The position numbers and the translations under genes are program-made. A stretch of 64,000 nucleotides of DNA, from positions 62,001 to 126,000 of the forward strand of contig JAOABC010000002.1 in assembly GCA_026418535.1 (NCBI GenBank). Reading direction: 5' to 3'. This document shows, piece after piece, positions 33,618 to 43,214 of the stretch (position 1 is the first letter of the stretch; each line of letters opens with the position of its first letter). The stretch is from Hydrogenothermaceae bacterium (GTDB taxonomy: Bacteria > Aquificota > Aquificia > Aquificales > Hydrogenothermaceae). The notes under the pieces were generated by a model, which was not told where the DNA came from, did no database searches, and saw only the letters and a list, made by a program, of their open reading frames with translations.

Positions 33618-36107
33618 ATGAAAGCTGTTGTTATGGCGGGAGGCTTCGGAACCAGGATACAGCCTCTTACTAACTCAATACCAAAACCTATGCTTCCGAT
33701 TATCAACGCACCTATGATGGAGCATATAATCAGGAAACTAAAATCTGCAAATATAACAGATATAATAGTTCTTCTTTACTTTAAACCTGATGTTATTCAG
33801 AACTACTTTAAAGATGGTAAGGACTTCGGAGTGAATATAACGTACATACTTCCTGACGATGACTACGGTACGGCAGGAGCAGTAAAAAAAGCCCAGAAGC
33901 ATATAGATGAGAGATTTATAGTAGTCAGCGGAGACCTCGTAACTGACTTTGACTTTAATGAGATCATAGGTTTTCATAACGCTATGTCCTCTAAGCTTAC
34001 CATTACCCTTACCTCTGTGGAGGATCCTCTCCAGTTTGGTGTGGTTATCACAGATAAGGAAGGTAAGATACTCAGGTTTTTGGAAAAGCCAGGATGGGGT
34101 GAGGTTTTCAGTGATACGATAAACACAGGTATATACGTTATAGAACCGGAGATTTTAGATTACATCCCAGCAAATATACCATTTGACTTCAGTAAGGAGC
34201 TATTCCCAAAGCTTATGAAGGAAGGGATAACCTTATACGGTTACAACGCTAAAGGTTACTGGAGAGATGTGGGTAATCCGGAGAGTTACAGAGAGGTAAA
34301 CAAGGAGATATTGGAGGGGAAGATAAAACTTGGATTCGAAGGAGATAAGGTTGAATTTCCAAAAGGTGTTGTCTACACAAAGAGTCAGATACCCTCGGAC
34401 ATAACTGCGGAGGGGGTGGTGGTAGTAGACAAGAATGTGGAGATACAGCCTAGTGTGAACCTGAAAAACTGTGTAATAGGGGAAGGTTGTAAGATAGAGA
34501 GTGGAACAAGGATATCAAACTCAGTTCTCTGGTGGGATTGCCAGATAGGCAGAGACTGTCTGTTTGAGAACAGTGTTATATGCAACAGGGTGTATATAAA
34601 AGATAAAGTAAGAGCGGAAAAAGGGGTGATCATAGCCGAAGGAACTGAGATAGAGAGTAACGTTATAATAGAGAAGGATGTGGTGATTTATCCAAACAAA
34701 CATATCGAGGAAAACGCTATAGTCAGTAGCAACCTTATATGGGGAGATAAGTTCAAGTCCTCCATCTTTGAAGGAGGAAAAGTGGTTGGAAGGACGAATA
34801 TAGAGTTATCTAATGAGATGGCAGCAAAGCTTGCTGCAGCCTTTAGTAGTATAATCCCAAAAGGTAAAAAAGTTCTGATGTCAAGGGACTATCACAGGGC
34901 ATCAAGGATGTTAAAGAGGTCTTTTTTGGGTGGACTACTGTCTACCGGCTTAGATGTAGTAGACCTGAAGCTGGTCCCACTTCCGATGATGAGATACTTG
35001 CTATCTAAAGGTGATTATGCTGCCGGTGTTCACTTCAGACAGTCTCCAGAGAATCCATCAAATACAGAGATACTCTTTTTTGATAATGACGGACTACCGA
35101 TAGATACTAACACTGAGAAGAGTATTGAGAGGCTATTTTTCAGAGAAAACTTCCGGAGAGTTAACTATAACGAAATAGGAGAGATAAAGGAGGACACAGA
35201 ACTAACAAAACTCTACAAAGAGAGGTTTCTCTCCCTTATAGACACTCAAGCAATAAAGTCTGCCAAGTTAAGTGTGATAGTAGACCTACTGAACGGCTCA
35301 ACAGCTACAGTTTACCCAGATATAATCAACACCATCGGTATAGATAACATAATACTGGGTTCTTACTTTGATGAAAAGAAGCTCTCTCAGGTTCACCAGA
35401 CTCATAAAAAGTCTGCTGTGGAGATAGCAGGAATAATACAGGTTCTGAAAAAGGATATGGGGTTTGTTATATATCCAAATGGTCAGAGGATTATCCTGGT
35501 GTCAGATAAAGGAGATATTCTAAGTAATTTACACACCCTACTGGTGATACTGTTCCTTATGAACAAGACTACAAACAGACAGAAGAAAGTATACCTGCCC
35601 GTGTATGTCCCGGATTATATGGATGACCTTTTTGAGAACCTTATTATAGAGAGGGGAAAAACCATAGGCTTAAAATCAAATTTTCTGAAAGATTGCTACT
35701 TCTATGGAAATTTAGATGGAAACTACTGCTTTACTGATATGTCCCTGAGTTTTGATGGTATGTTTAGTTCTGTAAAAATCTTAGAGATGTTGTCAAAATC
35801 ATCTTTAAAAGTGTCGGAGATCTTGAGCTTCATTCCAGACTTTTACTTTAACCACAGTGTGATCGCCTGTCCTGTTAACCTAAAGGGAAGAATAATGAGG
35901 AAGGCAACAGAAGAGGCTATAGGAAAGAAGGCCTCTTTTGTAGATGGTGTTAAGATATTTGAGGATGATAGATCTTGGGTGCTTGTTATCCCTGACCAGT
36001 ATGGAGACAGTGTTCACTTGTACGTATCCTCAGATAGAGTAGAAAAGGGTCAGGAGATACTCTCAGATTACAACGATAAGATAAAACAGTGGATAGAAAA
36101 TGGCTAA
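33618..36107 (+). CDS. Sugar-1-phosphate nucleotidyltransferase fused to a degenerate phosphomannomutase-like domain
   Basis: Residues 1-230 form a nucleotidyltransferase (MAGGFGTRIQPLTNSIPKPMLPI, DLVTDFD), probably for mannose- or glucose-1-phosphate. Hexapeptide left-handed helix repeats follow at about 250-370. From about 400 to 829 comes a phosphomannomutase/phosphoglucomutase-like region. In it the phosphoserine loop (normally TASHNP) reads RQSPENPSN and the metal loop (DGDxDR) reads YPNGQRIILVSD, so mutase activity is doubtful. Similar fusions are annotated as mannose-1-phosphate guanylyltransferases in several phyla. It heads the alpha-glucan operon, overlaps the first GH57 gene by 8 nt, and has GGGGGT upstream of the ATG. 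Confidence 0.85.
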   Translation: MKAVVMAGGFGTRIQPLTNSIPKPMLPIINAPMMEHIIRKLKSANITDIIVLLYFKPDVIQNYFKDGKDFGVNITYILPDDDYGTAGAVKKAQKHIDERFIVVSGDLVTDFDFNEIIGFHNAMSSKLTITLTSVEDPLQFGVVITDKEGKILRFLEKPGWGEVFSDTINTGIYVIEPEILDYIPANIPFDFSKELFPKLMKEGITLYGYNAKGYWRDVGNPESYREVNKEILEGKIKLGFEGDKVEFPKGVVYTKSQIPSDITAEGVVVVDKNVEIQPSVNLKNCVIGEGCKIESGTRISNSVLWWDCQIGRDCLFENSVICNRVYIKDKVRAEKGVIIAEGTEIESNVIIEKDVVIYPNKHIEENAIVSSNLIWGDKFKSSIFEGGKVVGRTNIELSNEMAAKLAAAFSSIIPKGKKVLMSRDYHRASRMLKRSFLGGLLSTGLDVVDLKLVPLPMMRYLLSKGDYAAGVHFRQSPENPSNTEILFFDNDGLPIDTNTEKSIERLFFRENFRRVNYNEIGEIKEDTELTKLYKERFLSLIDTQAIKSAKLSVIVDLLNGSTATVYPDIINTIGIDNIILGSYFDEKKLSQVHQTHKKSAVEIAGIIQVLKKDMGFVIYPNGQRIILVSDKGDILSNLHTLLVILFLMNKTTNRQKKVYLPVYVPDYMDDLFENLIIERGKTIGLKSNFLKDCYFYGNLDGNYCFTDMSLSFDGMFSSVKILEMLSKSSLKVSEILSFIPDFYFNHSVIACPVNLKGRIMRKATEEAIGKKASFVDGVKIFEDDRSWVLVIPDQYGDSVHLYVSSDRVEKGQEILSDYNDKIKQWIENG

Positions 36108-38142
36108 GAAATTATACCTCTGTTTCTTGTGGCATATGCACCAGCCATACTACAAAAATCCTCAGACAGGTAGGTTCCAGATGCCTTGGACCTTCCTTCA
36201 CCTTATAAAAGACTACTATGACATGCCATGGATAGCGTCAAAGTATGACATAAAACTTACCTTTAACTTAGTACCATCGCTACTCCAGCAGATAGAAGAA
36301 TACAAGAACCCAAATAACTGTGAGTTTTTATACTTATGGAAAAAGGATCCCACTCTACTAACTCCCCAGGAAAAGGCCTTGATCCTTAGATACCTGTTTT
36401 CTTCCCATGTTGACAATATGATTAAACTTCTCGATAGATACTACCAACTTTTTTTGAAAAAACACAGAGTTAGAGAGGAGGAGTTAGCTAAGATATTTGA
36501 TGAACAGGAACTTTTAGACTTAGAGGTTTTATTCCTTCTCTCATGGTCCGGGAACTATCTAAGACAGAACAGCCATGTTGTTAAGAGTCTGATTGAAAAA
36601 AAGAAAAACTATACCCAAGAAGATAAACTATATCTCTTGGAAGAACTTGTTCAACTCACTGATAAAGTGATAGAGATCTATCGCTCTCTACAGGATGAGG
36701 GAAAGGTAGAACTTACAACCTCTCCTTTCTACCATCCTATACTTCCTCTACTGCTGGACATAAACAGTGCTAGAGAGAGTAAATCTGATGTAGTATTACC
36801 ATCTATAAAGAATAGGTATGCGGAGTTTGCAGAAGATCATTTGTCAAAAGCTGTAGGTTACCATCAGTCTACTTTCAGAAAGGACCCAAAGGGAGTTTGG
36901 TCTTCTGAGGGCAGCCTAAGTAGAGACACTATTCAACTCTTTAGAGAAAACGGTTTTACATGGACTGCAACAGATGAAGAAGTTCTCTACAACAGTCTTT
37001 CTATGAAGAATCTGAGTTTTATATACAGGGTGTGGGATTTTGACGGGGTAAAGATTTTCTTTCGGGATAGATACCTAAGTGATGCTGTAGGCTTTAGATA
37101 CTTCTTAGAGGAAGAAGATAAGGCTGTAGAGGATTTTTTGATTAGACTCCGGAGTATCTACGATAGGTCAGATGTGAGTCCGGTTGTTAGCGTTATCCTA
37201 GATGGTGAGAATGCTTGGGAACACTACAGAAACAACGGCTACAACTTCCTGAACTTACTCTACCGGAAGGTTCAGGATACTCCATGGATAGAGACGTTGA
37301 CATTTTCCCAGGTTTTAGAAAGGGATATAGAGATATCCCACTTAGCAGACTTAAAGGCCGGAAGCTGGATAATGGGAAACTTTACCACATGGGTAGGTCA
37401 TCAGGAGAAGAACACAGCGTGGGAGTATCTTGACAGAGCCACGTCCTTATATAGGGAAAGCCCAAATGAAAAAGCATACCACTACCTTATGGTGTCTCAA
37501 GGGAGTGATTGGTTCTGGTGGTATGGAGATGATCACTATACTCCTTTCGTAGATGTATTTGACAACCTCTTTAGGCTAAACCTAAAACAGGTTTATATCT
37601 CCCTAAATAGAGAACCTCCCTCTTACTTAGATAGACCTATAAAGAAGAGATCAAAATCTCAACATATACATAAGCCAACCTCTTACATCACACCTACTAT
37701 AGATGGGAGGATAACTAACTACTACGAATGGCTTCATGGAGGGGAGTTTGACGTCTGGTTTGACCTTAGCTCTATGTCTGTTTCCAGTAGTATCTTCCGG
37801 AGAGTTATGTATGGCTATAGCATAGAGAACCTCTACCTCTATATAGAAGGTAAGTTTAAATTAGGGGATAGTGTTAGAATAGACTTGATCTCAAAGATAG
37901 AAATTACCTTAGAGCTTCCACTTGTATACGGTTTAAGCAAGATTAAGGTTAATGGAGGAGAAGTACTCTCGTCCTTCGATAAGGGTTTAGAGGTCTGTGT
38001 CCCATTGAATTTGGTAGATGGTAAAGATATGGTAGAGTTTTCCCTCGTTTATCTTTCTGGGGAAAAGATTGTAGAGAGAGTCCCGGTGTACACTAATTTT
38101 GAGATAACTGTAGAGAATCTAGATTACAACTGGTACGTCTGA
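36100..38142 (+). CDS. GH57 alpha-amylase/glucanotransferase-type enzyme
   Basis: The 680-residue family 57 enzyme acts on alpha-glucans. The five-motif pattern is visible: WHMHQPYY near residue 12, the nucleophile Glu in GVWSSEGSLSRD (about 268), and the acid Asp in VSVILDGENAWEH (about 366). C-terminal beta-rich domains follow the (beta/alpha)7 barrel. It belongs to the COG1449 type rather than the branching-enzyme type, but the exact specificity (amylase, transferase, debranching) cannot be read from sequence. It overlaps its neighbour upstream and the next gene's frame starts at its stop. Confidence 0.9.
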   Translation: MAKKLYLCFLWHMHQPYYKNPQTGRFQMPWTFLHLIKDYYDMPWIASKYDIKLTFNLVPSLLQQIEEYKNPNNCEFLYLWKKDPTLLTPQEKALILRYLFSSHVDNMIKLLDRYYQLFLKKHRVREEELAKIFDEQELLDLEVLFLLSWSGNYLRQNSHVVKSLIEKKKNYTQEDKLYLLEELVQLTDKVIEIYRSLQDEGKVELTTSPFYHPILPLLLDINSARESKSDVVLPSIKNRYAEFAEDHLSKAVGYHQSTFRKDPKGVWSSEGSLSRDTIQLFRENGFTWTATDEEVLYNSLSMKNLSFIYRVWDFDGVKIFFRDRYLSDAVGFRYFLEEEDKAVEDFLIRLRSIYDRSDVSPVVSVILDGENAWEHYRNNGYNFLNLLYRKVQDTPWIETLTFSQVLERDIEISHLADLKAGSWIMGNFTTWVGHQEKNTAWEYLDRATSLYRESPNEKAYHYLMVSQGSDWFWWYGDDHYTPFVDVFDNLFRLNLKQVYISLNREPPSYLDRPIKKRSKSQHIHKPTSYITPTIDGRITNYYEWLHGGEFDVWFDLSSMSVSSSIFRRVMYGYSIENLYLYIEGKFKLGDSVRIDLISKIEITLELPLVYGLSKIKVNGGEVLSSFDKGLEVCVPLNLVDGKDMVEFSLVYLSGEKIVERVPVYTNFEITVENLDYNWYV

Positions 38143-38153
38143 TGGAGGAGGAG

Positions 38154-40154
38154 ATGGTAAATCTACTTTTTGGCGTACACTGCCATCAACCTGTAGACAA
38201 CTTCTACGAAGTGGTAGATGAGGCTGTAGACAGAGCCTATAGACCTTTTTTAGAGGTTTCAGAGAGATTTCCGAATTTTAAGTTTTCGGTTCACTACTCA
38301 GGATGGTTACTTGAGTATATTAAAAAGAATCACGGAAAAACCTTCAACTTACTTAAGAAGTTAACAGAGAGGAGCCAAGTAGAGTTCTTTACATCAGGTT
38401 ACTATGAACCTATACTATCAGCTATTCCCTCAGATGACCGTAGATACCAGATAGAGAAGATGAATCTGTTTATAAAGGAGAACTTTGGACGCAGGCCCCA
38501 TGGTCTGTGGTTAACCGAGAGAGTATGGGACCCTTCTATAGTCAAGGATTTAGTAGAGGTTGGAATTGAGTATGTGGTCGTGGACGACTACCACTTTGTA
38601 TCTTCTGGATTTAATAAGGAGCAGCTTTATGGATACTACCTAACAGAGAACGACGGATACGTTTTAAAAGTATTCCCAATAGATAAGAGACTCAGGTATA
38701 TGATTCCCTTTAAGCCCATAGAGAAGTTAGAGGATTATCTCCTCGGTATAAAATGTGTATCCGGAAAACCAGGAGCTGTGATATTTGACGATGGGGAGAA
38801 GTTCGGAGTGTGGCCTAACACCTATGACTGGGTGTACAACAGAAGGTGGCTCGAGGAGTTCTTAGGGAGGTTTACAACCCATAGACAGGTTGAGTTTTCC
38901 CACTATGGTGATTACGTAAAGAATAACTCACCTCTTGGATTAGCTTACCTACCTATAACCTCATACCAAGAGATGGGAGAGTGGAGCTTGCCCCCTGAAA
39001 ACTTTTTACTCCTGGAAGAGTTAAGGGGAGAGTTGGAAAGGATGAATAAAGACCATCTTTTTGAAAAGTTCGTAAAAGGGGGAATATGGAAAAACTTTTT
39101 AGTCAGATATCCGGAGGCAAATAGGATACACAAGAGGATACTGGAGCTTTCATTATCCCATAGGGATAAAAAGAAGTACAGAGATTTTTTGGAAAGTTTA
39201 CTGAAAGCTCAGTGTAATGATGTTCTCTGGCATGGAATATTCGGTGGTTTATACCTACCAAACCTCCGGGATAATGCCTATAGGTATATAATAAAAGCTG
39301 AGAAAGAAGTAGAAAAACACCAACCTGTAAAACAGGTAGAAATAAAGGATATATACTTAGACGGCTCAGAACAGGTTAAACTTACTAATCAGAATCTCAT
39401 AGCTGTTCTCTCCCAAAGAGGAGCAAACCTTACTGAACTTTCTATTAAAGATGGGGAGTTTAACTTCCAGAACACTCTATCAAGGTACAGAGAAGGTTAT
39501 CACTACAAAATCTTAAATCCCCAAGATACTACATCCACATCTGAAGGTATATCCACTATCCATGAGTCTGTACCAACACTGAACCAGGATTTAAAGTCTT
39601 TGATAGTCTATGATTGGCATACTAAGAACTCTTTCGTGGACCACTTCCCAAAAGACCTAAGTCTAGACTCTTTTATACAGGAAGACTTCACTGAGCTCTC
39701 TAACTTCACCACAGCTCTCTTTGAACTCCAAAAAGTTGGTAAGGATATATCCTTTACAAAAAAAGGTTCTATTAAAGATGTGTACACATCTAATATCGTT
39801 AAAAACTTCAGACTTTTAGAGAAGGGAATTGAGTGTAGTATCAAGTTTAACACAGAGTATCCGGAGGAGCTAACATACCTTTTAGAGTTCAACTTTCATT
39901 TTGCTGATCTGGATGAGTATTTCCGGATTCCAAGAGAGTTTGAAAGTTTAAGGGATTTTGTTATAAAGGATAGCTATACTCATAAGAATTTAGTGATCAA
40001 TTTTAGCAGAGAGGTTAAATGTCTAAGTTATCCTTTAAACACAGTCAGTCAGTCTGAAAAAGGGGTGGATATGATCAACCAAGGATTGACAGTTGGATTT
40101 TTCTTAAACTTTAACTTAGCTTTTAATCTAAAGGTAAAACTTACTGTAGAGTAG
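38154..40154 (+). CDS. GH57 4-alpha-glucanotransferase-like enzyme
   Basis: The 666-residue protein resembles the Thermococcus litoralis 4-alpha-glucanotransferase. It opens with LLFGVHCHQPVDNF, carries the nucleophile Glu in HGLWLTERVWDPS (about 125), the acid Asp in VIFDDGEKFGVWP (about 216) and C-terminal beta domains (about 390-660) typical of that subfamily. Its role would be to rearrange malto-oligosaccharides around glycogen. An ATG at 38142 overlaps the previous stop, but GGAGGAGG fits the ATG at 38154, where homologues also start. Confidence 0.9.
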   Translation: MVNLLFGVHCHQPVDNFYEVVDEAVDRAYRPFLEVSERFPNFKFSVHYSGWLLEYIKKNHGKTFNLLKKLTERSQVEFFTSGYYEPILSAIPSDDRRYQIEKMNLFIKENFGRRPHGLWLTERVWDPSIVKDLVEVGIEYVVVDDYHFVSSGFNKEQLYGYYLTENDGYVLKVFPIDKRLRYMIPFKPIEKLEDYLLGIKCVSGKPGAVIFDDGEKFGVWPNTYDWVYNRRWLEEFLGRFTTHRQVEFSHYGDYVKNNSPLGLAYLPITSYQEMGEWSLPPENFLLLEELRGELERMNKDHLFEKFVKGGIWKNFLVRYPEANRIHKRILELSLSHRDKKKYRDFLESLLKAQCNDVLWHGIFGGLYLPNLRDNAYRYIIKAEKEVEKHQPVKQVEIKDIYLDGSEQVKLTNQNLIAVLSQRGANLTELSIKDGEFNFQNTLSRYREGYHYKILNPQDTTSTSEGISTIHESVPTLNQDLKSLIVYDWHTKNSFVDHFPKDLSLDSFIQEDFTELSNFTTALFELQKVGKDISFTKKGSIKDVYTSNIVKNFRLLEKGIECSIKFNTEYPEELTYLLEFNFHFADLDEYFRIPREFESLRDFVIKDSYTHKNLVINFSREVKCLSYPLNTVSQSEKGVDMINQGLTVGFFLNFNLAFNLKVKLTVE

Positions 40155-40165
40155 GAGAAGAGTGT

Positions 40166-41203
40166 ATGAGCTCGGAGATAAGGTTTGACTATCTAAACAA
40201 CAGATGGAGTGTGATCTCCATAGAGAGAAGTAGAAGGCCAAGGGGCTACGCGGTGTCTATCTACGAAGAACCTACCACAGATCTGTCTAAATGTCCTTTT
40301 GAGTACGGTAACGAAGACAAGACGCCTCCGGAGGTGTTTTCCATCAGACCAGATGGTAGTCCCCCGAACACACCTGGTTGGAAAGTAAGAGTCTTCCCAA
40401 ACAAGTATCCAGCTCTCCGGCTAGAGAACCCGAACAACAGAGAAAGTGATGGCTTCTTTGAGAAGATGGGAGGTTTTGGTGCTCACGAGGTCGTAGTGGA
40501 GACCCCTGACCACTTTAAGCACACCCAAGATTTTGACTCCCAAGAGCACTACCAGATGTTTTACACATTCAGGGAGAGAATGAGAGCCCTTTACCTTGAT
40601 TTACGGATAAAGTATGTCCACATATTCAAAAACCACGGAAGAGAAGCAGGTAAGAGTCTAGTTCACTCTCACTCTCAACTTCTAGCCCTACCTATGATAC
40701 CCCCAAGAGTAGACATCCAGATATCCCAGTCAAGAAGCTATTTCAGACATAAGGAGAGATGTTATCTATGTGATGAGATAAAGTTTGAGCTGAAAGAGAT
40801 TAAGAGGGTGGTTTACGAAAACAGCGACTACATCGCTTACTGCCCCTATGGAAGTCTTTACCCGTTCCAGATAAGGATAGCTCCAAAACACCACTATCAT
40901 GACTTTTCCACTATAGAAGAGGTCAAACTAAGGACATTAGGTGAGATCATGGAGCAAGTAGTGAAGAGACTTCACAAGGCACTTATAAACCCCCCTTTCA
41001 ACATGGTTGTGTATACAAGCCCTCCAGTTAGAGATATACCAGTTTATCCAGATTACTTTGTGGGTATACAGTATTTCTACCACTGGCACATAGAGATCAT
41101 GCCAAGAATAACAACTCTTGCAGGATTTGAATTGGGAACAGATATTTATATAAACCCAACACCTCCGGAAGAAGCAGCAAAATTTTTGATAGAGGTAGTT
41201 TAG
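40166..41203 (+). CDS. galT: Galactose-1-phosphate uridylyltransferase family protein
   Basis: The HIT-superfamily nucleotidylyltransferase has the active-site motif SLVHSHSQLLALP (H-x-H-x-Q) near residue 170 and a likely zinc pair CYLCDE near 198; a conserved HWHIEIMPR block is close to the C-terminus. GalT swaps UMP between glucose-1-P and galactose-1-P. In this operon it may supply or recycle NDP-glucose rather than serve galactose catabolism, since no galK or galE is present. The 345 residues are the usual length. GGAG precedes the ATG, and glgA follows at once. Confidence 0.9.
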   Translation: MSSEIRFDYLNNRWSVISIERSRRPRGYAVSIYEEPTTDLSKCPFEYGNEDKTPPEVFSIRPDGSPPNTPGWKVRVFPNKYPALRLENPNNRESDGFFEKMGGFGAHEVVVETPDHFKHTQDFDSQEHYQMFYTFRERMRALYLDLRIKYVHIFKNHGREAGKSLVHSHSQLLALPMIPPRVDIQISQSRSYFRHKERCYLCDEIKFELKEIKRVVYENSDYIAYCPYGSLYPFQIRIAPKHHYHDFSTIEEVKLRTLGEIMEQVVKRLHKALINPPFNMVVYTSPPVRDIPVYPDYFVGIQYFYHWHIEIMPRITTLAGFELGTDIYINPTPPEEAAKFLIEVV

Positions 41204-42634
41204 ATGATGGTAGTTTTTGCTTCCAGTGAGATATACCCGTTTGCAAAGACAGGTGGGCTTGCAGATGTGGCCGGAGCTCTATCTAAGAAGCTGGCTGATT
41301 ACGGAATAAAGGTTTTTGCCTTTATGCCTATGTACAAAAGAGTTGACTCTGAAAAGTACGAACTGAGAAAGATAGAGAAGAGTATAACCGTCAGCTTAGG
41401 AGGGAAATCTTACATATTTGAGATATACAAGAAGATGGATGGGGTGAGTTACTTCTTCCTTAAAAATGATGAGCTCTTTGGTAGAGACTACCTGTACGGA
41501 ACTCCCGAGGGTGATTATCCGGATAATGATATAAGGTTTGGGGCGTTCTGTTATGGAGTCATGGAGTTTATAAAAAGTGAAAACTTAAGACCAGACATCA
41601 TCCACTCTAACGATTGGCAGACATCACTCCTGCCAGTATTAACATACCATAAGTATGGTATGCACGATGTTAAGACCGTTTTGACTATTCACAACCTTGC
41701 ATATCAGGGAGTGTTTGATAAGTTTGCTGTAGAGAGGCTTGGGCTTGACTGGGAAATATTTCATATGGAAGCCCTGGAGTTTTACGATAGGGTAAACCTC
41801 CTTAAAGGAGGTATAGTCTTTAGCAGTGCTGTAACAACGGTCAGTCCCACTTATGCAAAAGAGATAACTACTCCGGAGTATGGACACGGTCTTGAAGGAG
41901 TTCTGAGGAAGTATAAAGGTAAACTGTACGGAATAATAAACGGTATAGATTATAGAGTATGGGACCCGGAAACTGATAAGTGTATATATACAAACTACTG
42001 TGTTTTCAACTTTGAGAGAAAGTCCGATAACAAGAGGAGCTTTCTAAGGGAGATCGGTCTAAGTGGAGACAATAGACCTCTGTTTATTTTTATAGGTAGA
42101 TTTGCCAAACAAAAGGGGATAGACCTTATAATGGATTCTGTCTCAGAGCTCTCCAAAAAGGACGCAAACTTCATTATACTAGGTAGTGGTGATAGGCAGT
42201 ATAATGACTTCTTCAGCTCTCTGATAGGTAACTATAGAAATATATACGTAAAGGTTGGATACGATGAACCTCTCAGTAGGAAGATGTACGCATCCGGAGA
42301 CTTTTTGCTTATGCCGTCTGTTTTTGAACCTTGTGGCTTGAACCAGATGATAGCCATGAGGTATGGAACCCTGGTTGTAGCTAGAGCAACAGGAGGTTTG
42401 AAGGATACGGTTAAAGATATCATGGAACCGGAAGGGTACGGTATCCTATTTGAACAATTCAGTAAAGACCGTTTCCTTAATGCTGTAGATAGAGCAGTAA
42501 GGCTATACTATGACCAACTGGAAAGGTTTAAAGACCTTCAGAAAACAGTTATGACATTAGACTTTTCACTTGATAGTCAGACTTCTAAGTATATAAAACT
42601 ATATGAAGCCTTAAAATACAGTAAGGAGTACTAA
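41204..42634 (+). CDS. glgA: Glycogen synthase
   Basis: GlgA (GT5) extends alpha-1,4-glucan from an NDP-glucose donor. The 476-residue protein has the N-terminal donor loop [58 protein letters not shown] and the C-terminal [19 protein letters not shown]. The ATG follows the galT stop directly, with AGAGGT 7 nt before. No glgC or glgB is in the operon; the donor may come from the nucleotidyltransferase fusion at its head. Confidence 0.96.
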   Translation: MMVVFASSEIYPFAKTGGLADVAGALSKKLADYGIKVFAFMPMYKRVDSEKYELRKIEKSITVSLGGKSYIFEIYKKMDGVSYFFLKNDELFGRDYLYGTPEGDYPDNDIRFGAFCYGVMEFIKSENLRPDIIHSNDWQTSLLPVLTYHKYGMHDVKTVLTIHNLAYQGVFDKFAVERLGLDWEIFHMEALEFYDRVNLLKGGIVFSSAVTTVSPTYAKEITTPEYGHGLEGVLRKYKGKLYGIINGIDYRVWDPETDKCIYTNYCVFNFERKSDNKRSFLREIGLSGDNRPLFIFIGRFAKQKGIDLIMDSVSELSKKDANFIILGSGDRQYNDFFSSLIGNYRNIYVKVGYDEPLSRKMYASGDFLLMPSVFEPCGLNQMIAMRYGTLVVARATGGLKDTVKDIMEPEGYGILFEQFSKDRFLNAVDRAVRLYYDQLERFKDLQKTVMTLDFSLDSQTSKYIKLYEALKYSKEY

Positions 42635-42636
42635 GG

Positions 42637-43203
42637 ATGGCAAACCCGATAGTTGAGATGAGTTTTTTAGAGGATGATCTATCAAGCCATATAAATAAGG
42701 CTCCAGAAGAGCTAAAGATGGGATTTCTAAGAGAGTTCTCTATTCCGGAAAGGTACGATGTAGATAGGTTTACGATCCTACCTGTAAATCCTCACCTTAT
42801 ATACAGTTATTGGTTTACAAAAGACTCTCTGAAAGAAGATATCAAGAGTAGGTTCGGAGACTTCTCTGTCTGTCTAAGACTGCTAATAAACAACGAGATT
42901 ATAAAAGAAGTGGAAGTTAAAAGTTTAGAGGGGGAATACTATCTACACTACCATGCCCCTTTCCAGAAAGTAAAAGCTGTACTAGGAATAGTGAAGAATG
43001 GAGAATTTATTCCTATCCTGTATTCAAACGAGGTTGTCATGCCCTCTGATACAATATTTATAGAAGAAGACCAGCATTGGTACGACAGAAAAAGTGGTCT
43101 TGTGAGAGTGATGAAGTCTGATACTGAGTATATCGATGAGTTTAACAAGATACTAAAGGAGAACTCAGGAGTTTCTCTAAAGGGCTACCACTGGAGGAGG
43201 TAG
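42637..43203 (+). CDS. DUF4912-type protein
   Basis: The 188-residue soluble protein has the DUF4912 look: an aromatic-rich start to the domain (IPERYDVDRFTILPVNPHLIYSYW, about 36-60) and a later YYLHYHAPFQKVKAVLGIV segment. The domain is often found next to glycogen and GH57 genes and may have a carbohydrate-related beta-sandwich, but its function is not established. GGAG is 8 nt before the ATG, and it is 2 nt after glgA, so it is the last gene of this operon. It converges on bioB. Confidence 0.8.
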   Translation: MANPIVEMSFLEDDLSSHINKAPEELKMGFLREFSIPERYDVDRFTILPVNPHLIYSYWFTKDSLKEDIKSRFGDFSVCLRLLINNEIIKEVEVKSLEGEYYLHYHAPFQKVKAVLGIVKNGEFIPILYSNEVVMPSDTIFIEEDQHWYDRKSGLVRVMKSDTEYIDEFNKILKENSGVSLKGYHWRR

Positions 43204-43214
43204 CTCTCCTTTCA

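Noticed and set aside
43195-43210. AGGAG/CTCCT hairpin between DUF4912 and bioB
   Set aside because: The stem is only 5 bp with no T-tract; too weak to call a terminator.
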